A DNA stretch of 64,000 bases. It comes from Pararobbsia alpina (GTDB lineage: Bacteria; Pseudomonadota; Gammaproteobacteria; Burkholderiales; Burkholderiaceae). This document shows positions 55,948 through 64,000 of the stretch, one piece after another; position 1 is the first letter of the stretch; each line of letters starts with the position of its first letter. A program made the position numbers and the translations under genes. The notes beneath the pieces are model-generated. The model was given only the letters and a program-made list of their open reading frames with translations. It did no database searches and was not told where the DNA came from. The stretch is from contig NZ_CADIKM010000028.1 of NCBI RefSeq assembly GCF_902859895.1, positions 1 to 64,000 on the forward strand, given 5' to 3'.

Positions 55948-57396
55948 TCAAGCCTCGCGCTTGCTATCCCGGCTGTCCCGCTTCGATTCGCGGGCGGTGT
56001 CCCGGACGCCGTCGCGCGCCACGTCTCGCACGAGGTCACCGTCTCGGCCGGGGCCCCGATATTCGGGGAAGTTCAGCGAGACCTCGAGGCCGGGCCCCGG
56101 CTGACGGTTACGCAGCCGCAAGGCGCCGCGATGGCGTGACACGAGCCGCAGAACGATCGCCATGCCGAGCCCCGTCCCGTCGGCCTGCGTTCGTGCCGCG
56201 TCGACGCGGTAGAACGGACGCGTGACGAGCGCGATCTGATCCTCGGGAATACCGGGTCCCCGATCCGACACAAAGATGTCGACTTGCCCATGCTGTGCAT
56301 ACGTCGCCACGCGGATCTGCGGAATCTCCTCCTCCGAGCGCTTGCCGTATTTGCGCGCGTTCTCGAGCAGGTTGGCGATCACGCGCCGCATGTCAGTCGA
56401 GTCGCCCTCGATCAATGCGCGGTCGGCGAGCTCGAGCGTGAGATCGACCCCATCCTCACTCGCCATCCGTCCCGCGATTTCACGCACCAGCGCCGAGAGG
56501 TCGACGACTTCGGCCGTGCGTTGGGCGGGACGTGCATAGTCGAGAAAGCGGCCGATGATCCGGTCCATCTGCTCGATATCGTCGACCATCGCATCCTTTG
56601 TCAAAATATCAGCGGGACTCATCTCGGTTTCGAGGCGAAGACGTGCAAGCGGGGTGCGCAGGTCGTGTGAGATACCCGCCAGCATGACCGCGCGATCGGC
56701 CTCGAGCTGTTCAAGGTCGCGCACCATCTGGTTGAAACTTCGATTGGTCTCGGCCGCGACGCCCATGCCGCGTTCGGGCAGCGGATCCGGCACTTGTCCC
56801 GAACCGAGCTTGCGCGCGGCCAGCGCGAGCCGCGCAAACGGCCGGTTCACGAGGCTTGTGATGAAAGCCGCGCCGAACAACGAGAGTGCGAGCGCGAAAA
56901 TGCCCCAGCCGAGCCACTGGAGCCCCGTGACGTTATCGAGTTGATCGCGGTCGAGCGCGACCCAGTAGTCGTCGTCGTCGATCTTGAAGCTGATCCAGAC
57001 GCCTGGAATATCGTTGACCGACTGCGCGATGACGGTCTCGTTGCCGAGCCGGCCGCGCACGTCGATTTCGATCAGGCGGTTCAGCGATTCATCGGGCTGC
57101 AGCTGATATTTGTCGGACGGTTCGCGCGGATAGACGCGCACCCCTTCATTGCTTTCGAGATCCTGCAGCAAGGCGCGCCGCAGATCGGGATCGGAATAGA
57201 GAAGGGCGGTGCGGGTCAGCTTGACGATCGCGACGAGCTGCAGGGCCACGCGTTGCGCGCGGGGCTCGCGCTCGATCACGCGGAAGCTCTGGAACCATGC
57301 CGCCAGGCTGACCGCGATCAGCAGCGCGATCAGCAGGAAGGTGCGCCAGAACAGGCCGCCAAAGGCAAGCGTGAGAAGGCGCCGGTCAACTCGCAT
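55948..57396 (-). CDS. envZ: osmosensing histidine kinase EnvZ
   Basis: A 482-residue inner-membrane sensor kinase. Two membrane segments (FLLIALLIAVSLAAWFQSF and GWGIFALALSLFGAAFITSL) frame a periplasmic domain; a HAMP linker follows (NRPFARLALAARKLGSGQVP). The phospho-acceptor His is in GISHDLRTPLARLRLETEMS; N-box NLLENARKYGKRSEEE; G-boxes DRGPGIPEDQ and GTGLGMAIVLRLV. A charged Arg/Asp/Ser tail ends the protein. It lies 33 bp downstream of ompR, forming the usual operon. Confidence 0.94.
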   Translation of the reverse strand: MRVDRRLLTLAFGGLFWRTFLLIALLIAVSLAAWFQSFRVIEREPRAQRVALQLVAIVKLTRTALLYSDPDLRRALLQDLESNEGVRVYPREPSDKYQLQPDESLNRLIEIDVRGRLGNETVIAQSVNDIPGVWISFKIDDDDYWVALDRDQLDNVTGLQWLGWGIFALALSLFGAAFITSLVNRPFARLALAARKLGSGQVPDPLPERGMGVAAETNRSFNQMVRDLEQLEADRAVMLAGISHDLRTPLARLRLETEMSPADILTKDAMVDDIEQMDRIIGRFLDYARPAQRTAEVVDLSALVREIAGRMASEDGVDLTLELADRALIEGDSTDMRRVIANLLENARKYGKRSEEEIPQIRVATYAQHGQVDIFVSDRGPGIPEDQIALVTRPFYRVDAARTQADGTGLGMAIVLRLVSRHRGALRLRNRQPGPGLEVSLNFPEYRGPGRDGDLVRDVARDGVRDTARESKRDSRDSKREA

Positions 57397-57429
57397 TACG
57401 GCGACCTGTCAGGAGGCGACGCGCAGAGA

Positions 57430-58155
57430 TCAGGCCGCCCCGTCTGGAATGAAGACGTAACCAAGGCCCCATACTGTCTGGATGAAGCGAGGGCTGCCCG
57501 GATCGGGCTCGATGAGCTTGCGCAGTCGAGAGATCTGGACGTCGAGGCTGCGGTCGAACACTTCGTATTCGCGGCCACGCGCAAGCTCCATGAGTTTTTC
57601 GCGCGAGAGCGGCTGACGCGGATGGCGCGCGAAGACTTTGAGTACCGAGAACTCCCCCGTGGTGAGGGGCATCTCCTGACCGTTCTTCGTGAGCGTGCGA
57701 GTCGCAAGGTTCAGTGCGAACTCGCCGAACTCGAAGACCTCGGTGGTTTCCGACGGGGCACCCGGCAACTCCGACGGCATCTGGCGGCGCAGCACGGCAT
57801 GGATGCGCGCGACGAGTTCGCGAGGGTTGAACGGCTTGGGGAGATAGTCGTCCGCACCCATTTCAAGTCCGACGATGCGATCGACATCCTCGCCCTTGGC
57901 CGTTAGCATGATGATGGGTGTGCGGTCATTGCTGCCGCGCAGGCGCCGACAGATCGACAGGCCGTCCTCGCCGGGCAGCATCAGATCGAGCACCAGCAGA
58001 TCGAATCGCTCGCGCACCCAAAGCTTGTTCATCGCAGGCGCATTTTCGGCGACGTACACGTTGAAGCCCTGCTCACCGAGATAGCGGCGAAGCAAATCAC
58101 GCAGGCGGGGGTCATCGTCTACTACGAGAATTTTTGACGGGTTTTTGGTTTCCAT
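57430..58155 (-). CDS. ompR: response regulator OmpR
   Basis: A 241-residue OmpR/PhoB-type regulator. Receiver domain: KILVVDDDPRLRDLLRRYLG, phospho-acceptor Asp in LLVLDLMLPGEDGLSICRRL, Lys in DYLPKPFNPRELVARI. The DNA-binding winged helix contains LTTGEFSVLKVFARHPRQPL and DVQISRLRKLIEPDPGSPRF IQTVWGLGY. It probably controls porin genes with EnvZ. ATG 58155; a poor ribosome binding site is seen. Confidence 0.95.
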   Translation of the reverse strand: METKNPSKILVVDDDPRLRDLLRRYLGEQGFNVYVAENAPAMNKLWVRERFDLLVLDLMLPGEDGLSICRRLRGSNDRTPIIMLTAKGEDVDRIVGLEMGADDYLPKPFNPRELVARIHAVLRRQMPSELPGAPSETTEVFEFGEFALNLATRTLTKNGQEMPLTTGEFSVLKVFARHPRQPLSREKLMELARGREYEVFDRSLDVQISRLRKLIEPDPGSPRFIQTVWGLGYVFIPDGAA

Positions 58156-58414
58156 GTCGTGATCTTATCTTGATTCGTTTTTCGCGCGCCTTTTGCGCTC
58201 GGATGGACTTACAAACCGTTACAAAATTTACGGGGTCCGTGGCGCGACGAGTATTGGCGTTGCGTACACTCTGGCTCGATATCGAAATAGGTATGAACAA
58301 TCTCAAAAGACGTGCTGGCTGCAATATTCGCGCCGGGCGGCACGCTTCGGATCTGGCGAAGGTGGACCATCAGCGTCGGGCGCAGGCAATGACGAAGGTA
58401 TTCAAAGGTAAGCA

Positions 58415-58696
58415 ATGACGGGGGCGGTGAGGCGTTCGTTAACGATTGGGCTATTGGGGCTCCTATTGGCTGGCGCTTCGTGCGCGCGCGCTCAGGCTGA
58501 GTCCGATGGCCGCCTTGGGCACCGCAAGATGCGCCGCCTGCCCAGGATCGTGATTCCTCCGCCGATGCCCATGATGCAAGATCCTGTTCCACCCGAAATC
58601 TCCGAACGACGTCACGATGGCCATATGAACTCCGAAGAGCGACGCTTGCTTCGGCAGCACATTGAAGACGCGGTTCGTGAGCTTTACAAACGGTAA
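58415..58696 (+). CDS. small exported hypothetical protein
   Basis: 93 residues from ATG 58415, with AAAGGTAAGCA upstream. The signal peptide is RSLTIGLLGLLLAGASCARA|QA; the mature part is rich in Arg, Pro and Met (RRLPRIVIPPPMPMMQDPVP) and ends with an acidic-basic helix (SEERRLLRQHIEDAVRELYK). I do not recognise the family. It is probably periplasmic. It stands alone after the ompR promoter region. Confidence 0.65.
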   Translation: MTGAVRRSLTIGLLGLLLAGASCARAQAESDGRLGHRKMRRLPRIVIPPPMPMMQDPVPPEISERRHDGHMNSEERRLLRQHIEDAVRELYKR

Positions 58697-58828
58697 CGAT
58701 CGGATGCGCAAATCACCGAATCTGAAACTTCTCAAGATTGCTTGAGAGTGTGCTTGGTGCGTGCACATTTTCAGTTGCAAGGTGATCGAAGGATCTTCTA
58801 TTGAGTCCAGCCACGGATTTCATCACTG

Positions 58829-59806
58829 TCAATACGGGTTAGCCGCACGCTGTTGTAGCAATCCGAGTATCGCGTCGCAGTGGGGTGTCGCCAAACCGAG
58901 CTTGCGACCCAGCTCGGGGAATACGCCGAGGATCGGGCCGATCTCCATTTCGCGGTGCGCTTCGAAGTCTTGCAGCATCGATGTCTTGAACGCGCCAAGC
59001 TTGCGCGTGATGACTTCGCGTTCCGACGGCGTCATTCCTGTGTCGAGTCCGAGCTTGCGTCCGATGGCCGAAGCTTCCTCCATCATGCTGACCGCGAGCC
59101 GGTTGGTCAGCGGATCATCGAGGATCTGCGTGAGCGTGGAGCCGGTGAGGGCGCTGATCGGGTTCATGTTCATATTGCCCCAGAGCTTGATCCAGATCTC
59201 GCGATGAATGGAATCCGACAAGGCGACCTCGAAGCCACCTGTTCGCAAATCGGCGGTGAGATGTGCCGCCATGTCGTTCAGCGCGGCATGCGGGCTGCCG
59301 ACGATCAACTGGTTCGCCCTGACGCGCTGAATCACGCCGGGTGCGACCTGGGCCGATGCCAGATGAACCACGCAGCCTATCGCGCGCTGAGGATCCAGCG
59401 CGGCGGAAACCTTGCCATCCGGATCGACTGCATCAAGTGTGCGCGGCTGGGGGGCGCCCTCGAGTCCGTGAAGAAACCACCATGGCAGTCCGTTCATCGC
59501 GCTGACGATCACCGTCTGCGGTCCGACCAGTGGCGCCAGTTTCGCCGCCATCGCGGGCAGCGCTTGCGCCTTGAGCGCGACGATCACGAGGTCTTGCACC
59601 CCGAAGGAGGTCGGGTCATCCGAAGCAGCAAGCCTATGACCCTGTTCAGGACCGCCGTCGGCGGGACGCACGCGCAGGCCGTGCTGACGGAGGGCCGCCA
59701 GCGTGGCGCCGCGTGCGAGCAGGCTGACTTGATGGCCTGCGTTGGACAAAGCAGCTGCAAGGAGGCCGCCGATGGCGCCGGGTCCGACGATGGTGGTGGT
59801 GGTCAT
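58829..59806 (-). CDS. panE: 2-dehydropantoate 2-reductase family protein
   Basis: A 325-residue ketopantoate-reductase-family protein using NADPH. The Rossmann loop is VGPGAIGGLLAAALSNAGHQ; VSAMNGLPWWFLHG, IQRVRANQLIVGSPHAAL and IWIKLWGNMNMNPISALTGS carry the family residues (Lys in IWIKLWGN). PanE makes pantoate for coenzyme A; many paralogues act on other substrates, so the exact role is open. ATG 59806; monocistronic. Confidence 0.82.
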   Translation of the reverse strand: MTTTTIVGPGAIGGLLAAALSNAGHQVSLLARGATLAALRQHGLRVRPADGGPEQGHRLAASDDPTSFGVQDLVIVALKAQALPAMAAKLAPLVGPQTVIVSAMNGLPWWFLHGLEGAPQPRTLDAVDPDGKVSAALDPQRAIGCVVHLASAQVAPGVIQRVRANQLIVGSPHAALNDMAAHLTADLRTGGFEVALSDSIHREIWIKLWGNMNMNPISALTGSTLTQILDDPLTNRLAVSMMEEASAIGRKLGLDTGMTPSEREVITRKLGAFKTSMLQDFEAHREMEIGPILGVFPELGRKLGLATPHCDAILGLLQQRAANPY

Positions 59807-60095
59807 GGAGTCGTGAGTGGAATTGTCGTGAGCCGTGAATTGTGAATCGTGAGGGGGCGGGCTTCAAAATCATATGCAAGCACACGCACGCACGCCAAAT
59901 CCACGAGACATTGAACAGCCAATCGGCTAAACTAGCGGACTTCGCAAAGCATGGCGGTTATTCATGCCGAGCGGCGGTTTGCGGCAGGGAGACCTGATGC
60001 ATTGACCGGCTCGATCCAGCAGGCTTGGCGGTTTCGGCACAACGCATTGTGCGCGGTGACGATTCCTGGCCAACGACCCATGATCGATGCCCGGC

Positions 60096-60182
60096 GCGAG
60101 GATGGCGAAATTGGTAGACGCACCAGGTTTAGGTCCTGACGCCAGCAATGGTGTGGGGGTTCGAGTCCCCCTCCTCGCACCA
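60096..60182 (+). tRNA. tRNA-Leu (anticodon TAG)
   Basis: 87 nt with a 7-bp acceptor stem (GCGAGGA / TCCTCGC), D-loop AAATTGGTAGACGC, anticodon loop TTTAGGT with TAG, a long variable arm typical of class II tRNAs, T-loop GGTTCGAGTCC and encoded CCA (60180 to 60182). No integrase or truncated copy is adjacent, so there is no sign that it serves as an integration site here. Confidence 0.96.
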
Positions 60183-60214
60183 CGAATTCATTCGCGTCCA
60201 GTTGCCAGCATTCC

Positions 60215-61048
60215 GTGAAGCCTGATCAATACTCACAAGAAAAAGGCGCACCGCTCGGCTCTAGCGTCTACTACGCTTTGTTGCGTGCGCCGGCCTCGCG
60301 TCGTCGCGGGTTGACGGCGCTTTTTGCGTTGCGGCGTGAGCTCGAGGAAACAGTCGAGAATTCGTCGGATCCCGCCCTCGGACACGCGAAGCTCGCATGG
60401 TGGCAACGCGAGCTCAAGACGATCGAGACAGGTCAGCCGACTCATCCAGTCGCGGTCGAACTCCATCGCGAGTTGCCCGGTGCGGTCGCGGCCATCGAGT
60501 CGCTGTTCGAAGTCGCCGAAGGCTTCACGATGGATCTCGATCAGGCGCGCTATCTCGACTATCCAGGCCTGCAGCGCTATGTTGGTAAGGTCGGCGGGGC
60601 ATTCGCGGCCGTCGTCGCGCAGCAGGCGCCCGGTGGCGCGGACGATCGCGAGTGGGCGCGGGAACTCGGTAACGCGCTGATGTACGCGGAGATTGTTCGC
60701 GATGTCGGCGACGACGCTCGGCGCGGCCGCATCTATCTTCCGATCAGCGAGATGCAACGCTTCAATGTGACGGCCGCCGATATCATCAACCGTCGCTATT
60801 CCGACGGCTTCACGGCACTCATGGAATTTCAGGCCGGCCGCGCGCGCGACGGTCTGCGGCAAACGCTATCGAATGCACCGCGCGCGACTTTGAAGCGTCA
60901 GCCTGTACTGCGCGCCCAGGCAGCAATCGCGCTCGCCCTGCTCGATGAGATCGAAGGCGAGCGGTACCAGGTCCTGCACCAGCGAATTGCGCTGACACCT
61001 GTACGCAAGCTATGGGTCGCCTACCGGACTACGAGGTTCGGAATCTAA
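60215..61048 (+). CDS. squalene/phytoene synthase family protein
   Basis: 277 residues from GTG 60215. The second Asp-rich region is present (YAEIVRDVGDDARRGRIYLP with ISEMQRFNV), but the first, usually DxxxD, reads RRELEETVENSSDP. KLAWWQRELKTIETGQPTHP VAVEL and YLDYPGLQRYVGKVGG resemble the NDUFAF6-like branch. No hopanoid or carotenoid genes are nearby. It may therefore be an assembly factor or a synthase with altered chemistry. It starts 33 bp after tRNA-Leu. Confidence 0.78.
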   Translation: MKPDQYSQEKGAPLGSSVYYALLRAPASRRRGLTALFALRRELEETVENSSDPALGHAKLAWWQRELKTIETGQPTHPVAVELHRELPGAVAAIESLFEVAEGFTMDLDQARYLDYPGLQRYVGKVGGAFAAVVAQQAPGGADDREWARELGNALMYAEIVRDVGDDARRGRIYLPISEMQRFNVTAADIINRRYSDGFTALMEFQAGRARDGLRQTLSNAPRATLKRQPVLRAQAAIALALLDEIEGERYQVLHQRIALTPVRKLWVAYRTTRFGI

Positions 61049-61152
61049 AAGAGGGCATCGCGGCATGGCAACGGGGCCACGGGCGTTGTCGTTGTGGTGT
61101 CCGCCGCCAACATGAACCCACATCCGTGTTCGGCATTCACGGTTTGAAGGGC

Positions 61153-62316
61153 TCAAGGCCGCGAATCGCGCGAGCGAGCCGCATCGAACAGGCGCGCGAG
61201 CTGCTCGGCGCCGTCCGCCAGCAAGGTCCCGGCTTCGGCGATCGCGGTTTGCAGCGTCATCGGTCCTGGTGTCGGCGAAAAGCATCCCGAGAAATACTGA
61301 TTCAATTGCGGCAGGGCACTCACGTCGATGCCGCCCGACAGCAGGCTTGCGGGTACACCCAGCCGTCGCGCGTGTTCGCAGGCGACAAAGGGCGTCTTGC
61401 CATGCAGGGTCTGGGCGTCGCTGCGGCCCTCGCCGGTGATCATCCAGTCCGCGCCTTGCAGCGCTTCGTCGAGCGCCGCCTCGGCCGCCACCACCTCGGC
61501 GCCGGGCCGGAACGTGGCGCCCAGCGCATGCAGTGCAAAGCCCAGCCCCCCCGCGGCGCCTGCGCCCGGCATGTCGCGCACGCGCTTGCCGAGCGCGTTT
61601 TCGAGCAAGTCAGCGAAATGGCTGAGCGCATGGTCGAGTTTCTCGACCTGTTTCGGGCTCGCGCCCTTCTGCGGGCCGAATACCGCACTCGCACCGTGTT
61701 TTCCACAAAGCGGATTGTCGACGTCGGTCATCGCCATCAGAGAACAACCCTTGAGCCGAGTGTCGAGGCCACTCGCATCGATCTGTGCAAGCCGTTCGAA
61801 TGCGTTGGGCGAGGGTGGCAGCGATTTGCCGTCGGCATCGAGCAGGCGGATGCCCAGCGCGTTCAACAAGCCTGCCCCGCCATCGTTCGTGCTGCTGCCT
61901 CCGAGCGCGATGAGAATCCGTCGTGCGTCCTGGTCGAGGTGCGTGCGGATCGCGTCGCCGAGTCCCAGGGTGCTGCGCGCCTCGATCGGAATCGCCATGC
62001 CCGCCGCGTCGGTGATGCCGACGATCTCCGCAGTTTCGATGATCGCGGTCTGGTCGGGCAGCAGTCCGCTTTGGGCTTCGCACGGTCCGCCCGCGGCATT
62101 GCGTACATGCAGCTTCATGCGTTTGCCGCCGTTGGCGAGCAATGCATCGAGCGTACCCTCGCCGCCGTCGGCGAGCGGCCGTACCCGGACATCGGCCTTC
62201 GGCCAGACACGGCGCAACCCGGCGGCGATCGCATCGCCGACCTGCTGTGCGCTCAGCGAGCCTTTGAACGAATCCGGAGCGACGACGATGACGGGAGCGA
62301 TGTTTTTGGTCGGCAT
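61153..62316 (-). CDS. glxK: glycerate kinase (GarK/GlxK family)
   Basis: 387 residues from ATG 62316. It phosphorylates D-glycerate to 2-phosphoglycerate. Signatures: VAPDSFKGSLSAQQVGDAIA, RPLADGGEGTLDALL, ALGGSSTNDGGAGLLNALGI and GADWMITGEGRSDAQTLHGK. In allantoin-using bacteria it finishes glyoxylate assimilation; here it lies about 27 kb from the allantoin genes. An in-frame extension to 62535 has no homology. It converges on the squalene-synthase-family gene. Confidence 0.9.
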   Translation of the reverse strand: MPTKNIAPVIVVAPDSFKGSLSAQQVGDAIAAGLRRVWPKADVRVRPLADGGEGTLDALLANGGKRMKLHVRNAAGGPCEAQSGLLPDQTAIIETAEIVGITDAAGMAIPIEARSTLGLGDAIRTHLDQDARRILIALGGSSTNDGGAGLLNALGIRLLDADGKSLPPSPNAFERLAQIDASGLDTRLKGCSLMAMTDVDNPLCGKHGASAVFGPQKGASPKQVEKLDHALSHFADLLENALGKRVRDMPGAGAAGGLGFALHALGATFRPGAEVVAAEAALDEALQGADWMITGEGRSDAQTLHGKTPFVACEHARRLGVPASLLSGGIDVSALPQLNQYFSGCFSPTPGPMTLQTAIAEAGTLLADGAEQLARLFDAARSRDSRP

Positions 62317-62650
62317 GTTGGCAGGGCGGTCGTGGTGAGCGGCGTCGGGGCGCGGCAAATTGAGTGGTCGGGGGAGACGAAGCTGGGCGCTAGTATCGCG
62401 CGTCGCGGCCACGATCGCCACGAGTGAGCGTGTCGAAGCCGGTACGGGGTCACGCACCCGAGTGCAGCCGATTGCGTCACAAGCGCCGTCCATATCAACG
62501 AAAACCCGGCCTTTTCGCCTTTTTTCGCGTGGCACGAAAAGAGTTTGCTAGAATACCCGGCTTCTTTCGCCCACTGCGCATTGCGCTGAGCCGACGGCCT
62601 CCGATCTCGCCGCATGGGCTCGGACAAGAACTTTCAGACTGGATGCATCC
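62317..62650. other. intergenic, promoter region of tig
   Basis: No gene is seen. A low-complexity T-rich tract (CCTTTTTTCGCG) at about 62516 precedes the candidate extended -10 at 62546. The rest is the upstream region of the glycerate kinase. Confidence 0.5.
62546..62554 (+). promoter_or_regulatory. candidate extended -10 promoter for tig
   Basis: TGCTAGAAT fits the extended -10 form TGnTATAAT with one mismatch, 97 bp before the trigger factor start. No good -35 hexamer is spaced 17 bp upstream, which is tolerated for extended -10 promoters. Confidence 0.4.
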
Positions 62651-64000
62651 ATGGCTAACGTTGTAGAAAATCTCGGCAAACTCGAACGGCGCGTCACCAT
62701 TTCCCTGCCCAAGGAAGCCGTGCAAAAGGAAATCGACTCGCGCATCAAGCAACTGGCAAAGAACGTCAAGATGCCGGGTTTCCGTCCGGGCAAGGTGCCG
62801 CTGAAGATGGTGGCACAGCAATATGCGGGTCAGGTCGAAGCCGAAGTCCTGAGCGACAAGGTGGGCCGCGAGTTCTTCGACATCAGCCGCGCTGAGAACC
62901 TCAAGGTAGCGGGCTCGCCGCGCTTCGCGTCGAAAGAGGGCGAGCAGGCGCTCGCCGATTCCTATGCATTCGACGCGACCTTCGAAATCTACCCCGAAGT
63001 CAAGCTCGGCGACATCGCCACGGCTGAGATCAGCCGCACGACGACGCAGATCGCGGACGCCGAAATCGATCGCACGCTCGACATCCTGCGCAAACAGCGT
63101 GTCCATTACCACGTGCGCGGCGAAGCCAGCGAACATGGTGACGGCGGCGCAGATCTCTCGGCCAAGGACGGCGACCGCGTGACGGTGGACTTCGTCGGCA
63201 AGCTCGACGGCACGCCGTTCGCGGGCGGCACCGCAGAAGACTTCGTGTTCGTACTCGGCGAAGGCCGCATGCTGCCCGAATTCGAGAAGGCGGCACTGGG
63301 CCTGAAGGCCAGCGAAACGCGCGAATTCGACCTGCAGTTTCCCGAGGACTATCACGGCAAGGAAGTGGCCGGCAAGACCGCGCAATTCACGATCACGCTG
63401 AAGAAGATCGAATGGTCGCATCTGCCGGAAATCGACGCTGAATTTTCGAAGACGCTCGGCATTGCCGACGGCGACCTCACGAAGATGCGCGGTGAAATCA
63501 AGGACAACCTCGAGCGCGAAGCCAAGCGCCGCACGCAAGCGCTGCTCAAGAACCAGGTGATGGACGCGCTGCTCAAGATCAGCGAACTCGAAGTGCCGAA
63601 GGCACTCGTCGAGCAGGATCAGGAACGTCTCGTCGAAATGGCGCGTCGTGACCTCGAGCAGCGGGGCGTACCCAACGCCCGCCAGGCACCGATTCCGGTC
63701 GAGATGTTCCACGATCAAGCCGAACGCCGCGTGAAGCTGGGTCTCGTTCTGGCTGAAGTCGTTCAGCAAAACCAATTGCAGGCGAAGCCCGAGCAGATTC
63801 GTGCCGAAGTCGACGAATTTGCGAAGAGCTATGAAGATCCCAAGGAAGTGGTGCGCTGGTACTATTCCGACAAGCAGCGCCTTGCGGAAATGGAAGCATT
63901 CGTCGTCGAGAACAACGTCGTCGAATTCGTGACCACCAAGGCTAAGGTGACGGACAAGCTGGTGCCTTTCGAGGAACTGGCGAGCACCGCGGCAGCGGCT
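62651..64000 (+). CDS. tig: trigger factor, 3' end beyond the window
   Basis: A ribosome-associated chaperone and peptidyl-prolyl isomerase. 450 codons lie in the window and no stop is reached; only the last few residues are missing. Ribosome-binding signature [10 protein letters not shown] in the N-domain ([16 protein letters not shown]). The FKBP-like PPIase domain is [20 protein letters not shown] to GFDLQFP-like [18 protein letters not shown]. The C-terminal helical domain follows ([39 protein letters not shown]). ATG 62651. In most relatives clpP and clpX follow. Confidence 0.96.
   Translation, partial: MANVVENLGKLERRVTISLPKEAVQKEIDSRIKQLAKNVKMPGFRPGKVPLKMVAQQYAGQVEAEVLSDKVGREFFDISRAENLKVAGSPRFASKEGEQALADSYAFDATFEIYPEVKLGDIATAEISRTTTQIADAEIDRTLDILRKQRVHYHVRGEASEHGDGGADLSAKDGDRVTVDFVGKLDGTPFAGGTAEDFVFVLGEGRMLPEFEKAALGLKASETREFDLQFPEDYHGKEVAGKTAQFTITLKKIEWSHLPEIDAEFSKTLGIADGDLTKMRGEIKDNLEREAKRRTQALLKNQVMDALLKISELEVPKALVEQDQERLVEMARRDLEQRGVPNARQAPIPVEMFHDQAERRVKLGLVLAEVVQQNQLQAKPEQIRAEVDEFAKSYEDPKEVVRWYYSDKQRLAEMEAFVVENNVVEFVTTKAKVTDKLVPFEELASTAAAA

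Noticed and set aside
60096-60182. tRNA-Leu as an island integration site
   Set aside because: No integrase next to it and no repeated 3' end of the tRNA noticed; the dead integrase lies 54 kb away.
61012-62427. 471-codon ORF opposite glycerate kinase
   Set aside because: Arg/Ala-rich shadow; the minus strand has all glycerate kinase signatures.

Overview
This 64 kb window reads as chromosomal DNA of a high-GC betaproteobacterium of the Burkholderiaceae (Burkholderia sensu lato and relatives). The basis is protein character: DUF4148 and DUF4087 exported proteins, a katB-ankB type catalase/ankyrin pair, the run argE / mfd / ispD / ispF / envZ / ompR, a PuuD-type membrane urate hydroxylase, and trigger factor at the right edge. 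The species cannot be fixed from the sequence. There are no rRNA genes and no CRISPR array; one tRNA (Leu, anticodon TAG) is present.

Region 1 (1 to about 13.8 kb) is an accessory island made largely of mobile-element debris. It holds a possible IS6-type transposase scrap, an IS66 element (tnpA, tnpB, tnpC) sitting inside a decayed tyrosine integrase, a frameshifted conserved gene, several small orphan ORFs, a broken phospholipase-D-like gene, an IS3-family element that carries a 2.28-kb group II intron inside its transposase gene, and a complete HigB/HigA-type toxin-antitoxin pair. The two IS66 termini carry the same 8-bp target sequence in opposite orientation, which records an inversion.

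Region 2 (13.8 to 30.7 kb) returns to ordinary chromosome: a CidA/LrgA-CidB/LrgB pair, a periplasmic catalase with an ankyrin lipoprotein, a uracil-DNA-glycosylase-like protein, a LysR/MFS divergent pair, a very long Lhr-type helicase, a second MFS exporter, tadA and an LD-carboxypeptidase.

Region 3 (30.9 to 42.9 kb) is a purine-degradation locus. Urate is oxidised by PuuD, then passes through 5-hydroxyisourate hydrolase, OHCU decarboxylase, PuuE-type allantoinase, allantoicase and ureidoglycolate lyase to glyoxylate and urea. An 8-oxoguanine/guanine-type deaminase, a LysR regulator and a nucleoside/purine-type ABC transporter (one ATPase, two permeases, no binding protein in the window) complete it. 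Set inside this block is a gene for a zinc metalloprotease-like protein with HEIIH and a Pro-rich N-terminus that resembles the M91 (NleD/HopH1) type III effector family.

Region 4 (43 to 64 kb) is housekeeping: an ABC-F protein, a DUF1289 protein, outer-membrane phospholipase A, MntH, an orphan putrescine-binding protein, argE, mfd, ispDF, envZ/ompR, a ketopantoate-reductase-like protein, tRNA-Leu, a squalene/phytoene-synthase-family protein, glycerate kinase (which could take up carbon derived from the glyoxylate made in region 3) and trigger factor, which runs off the window.
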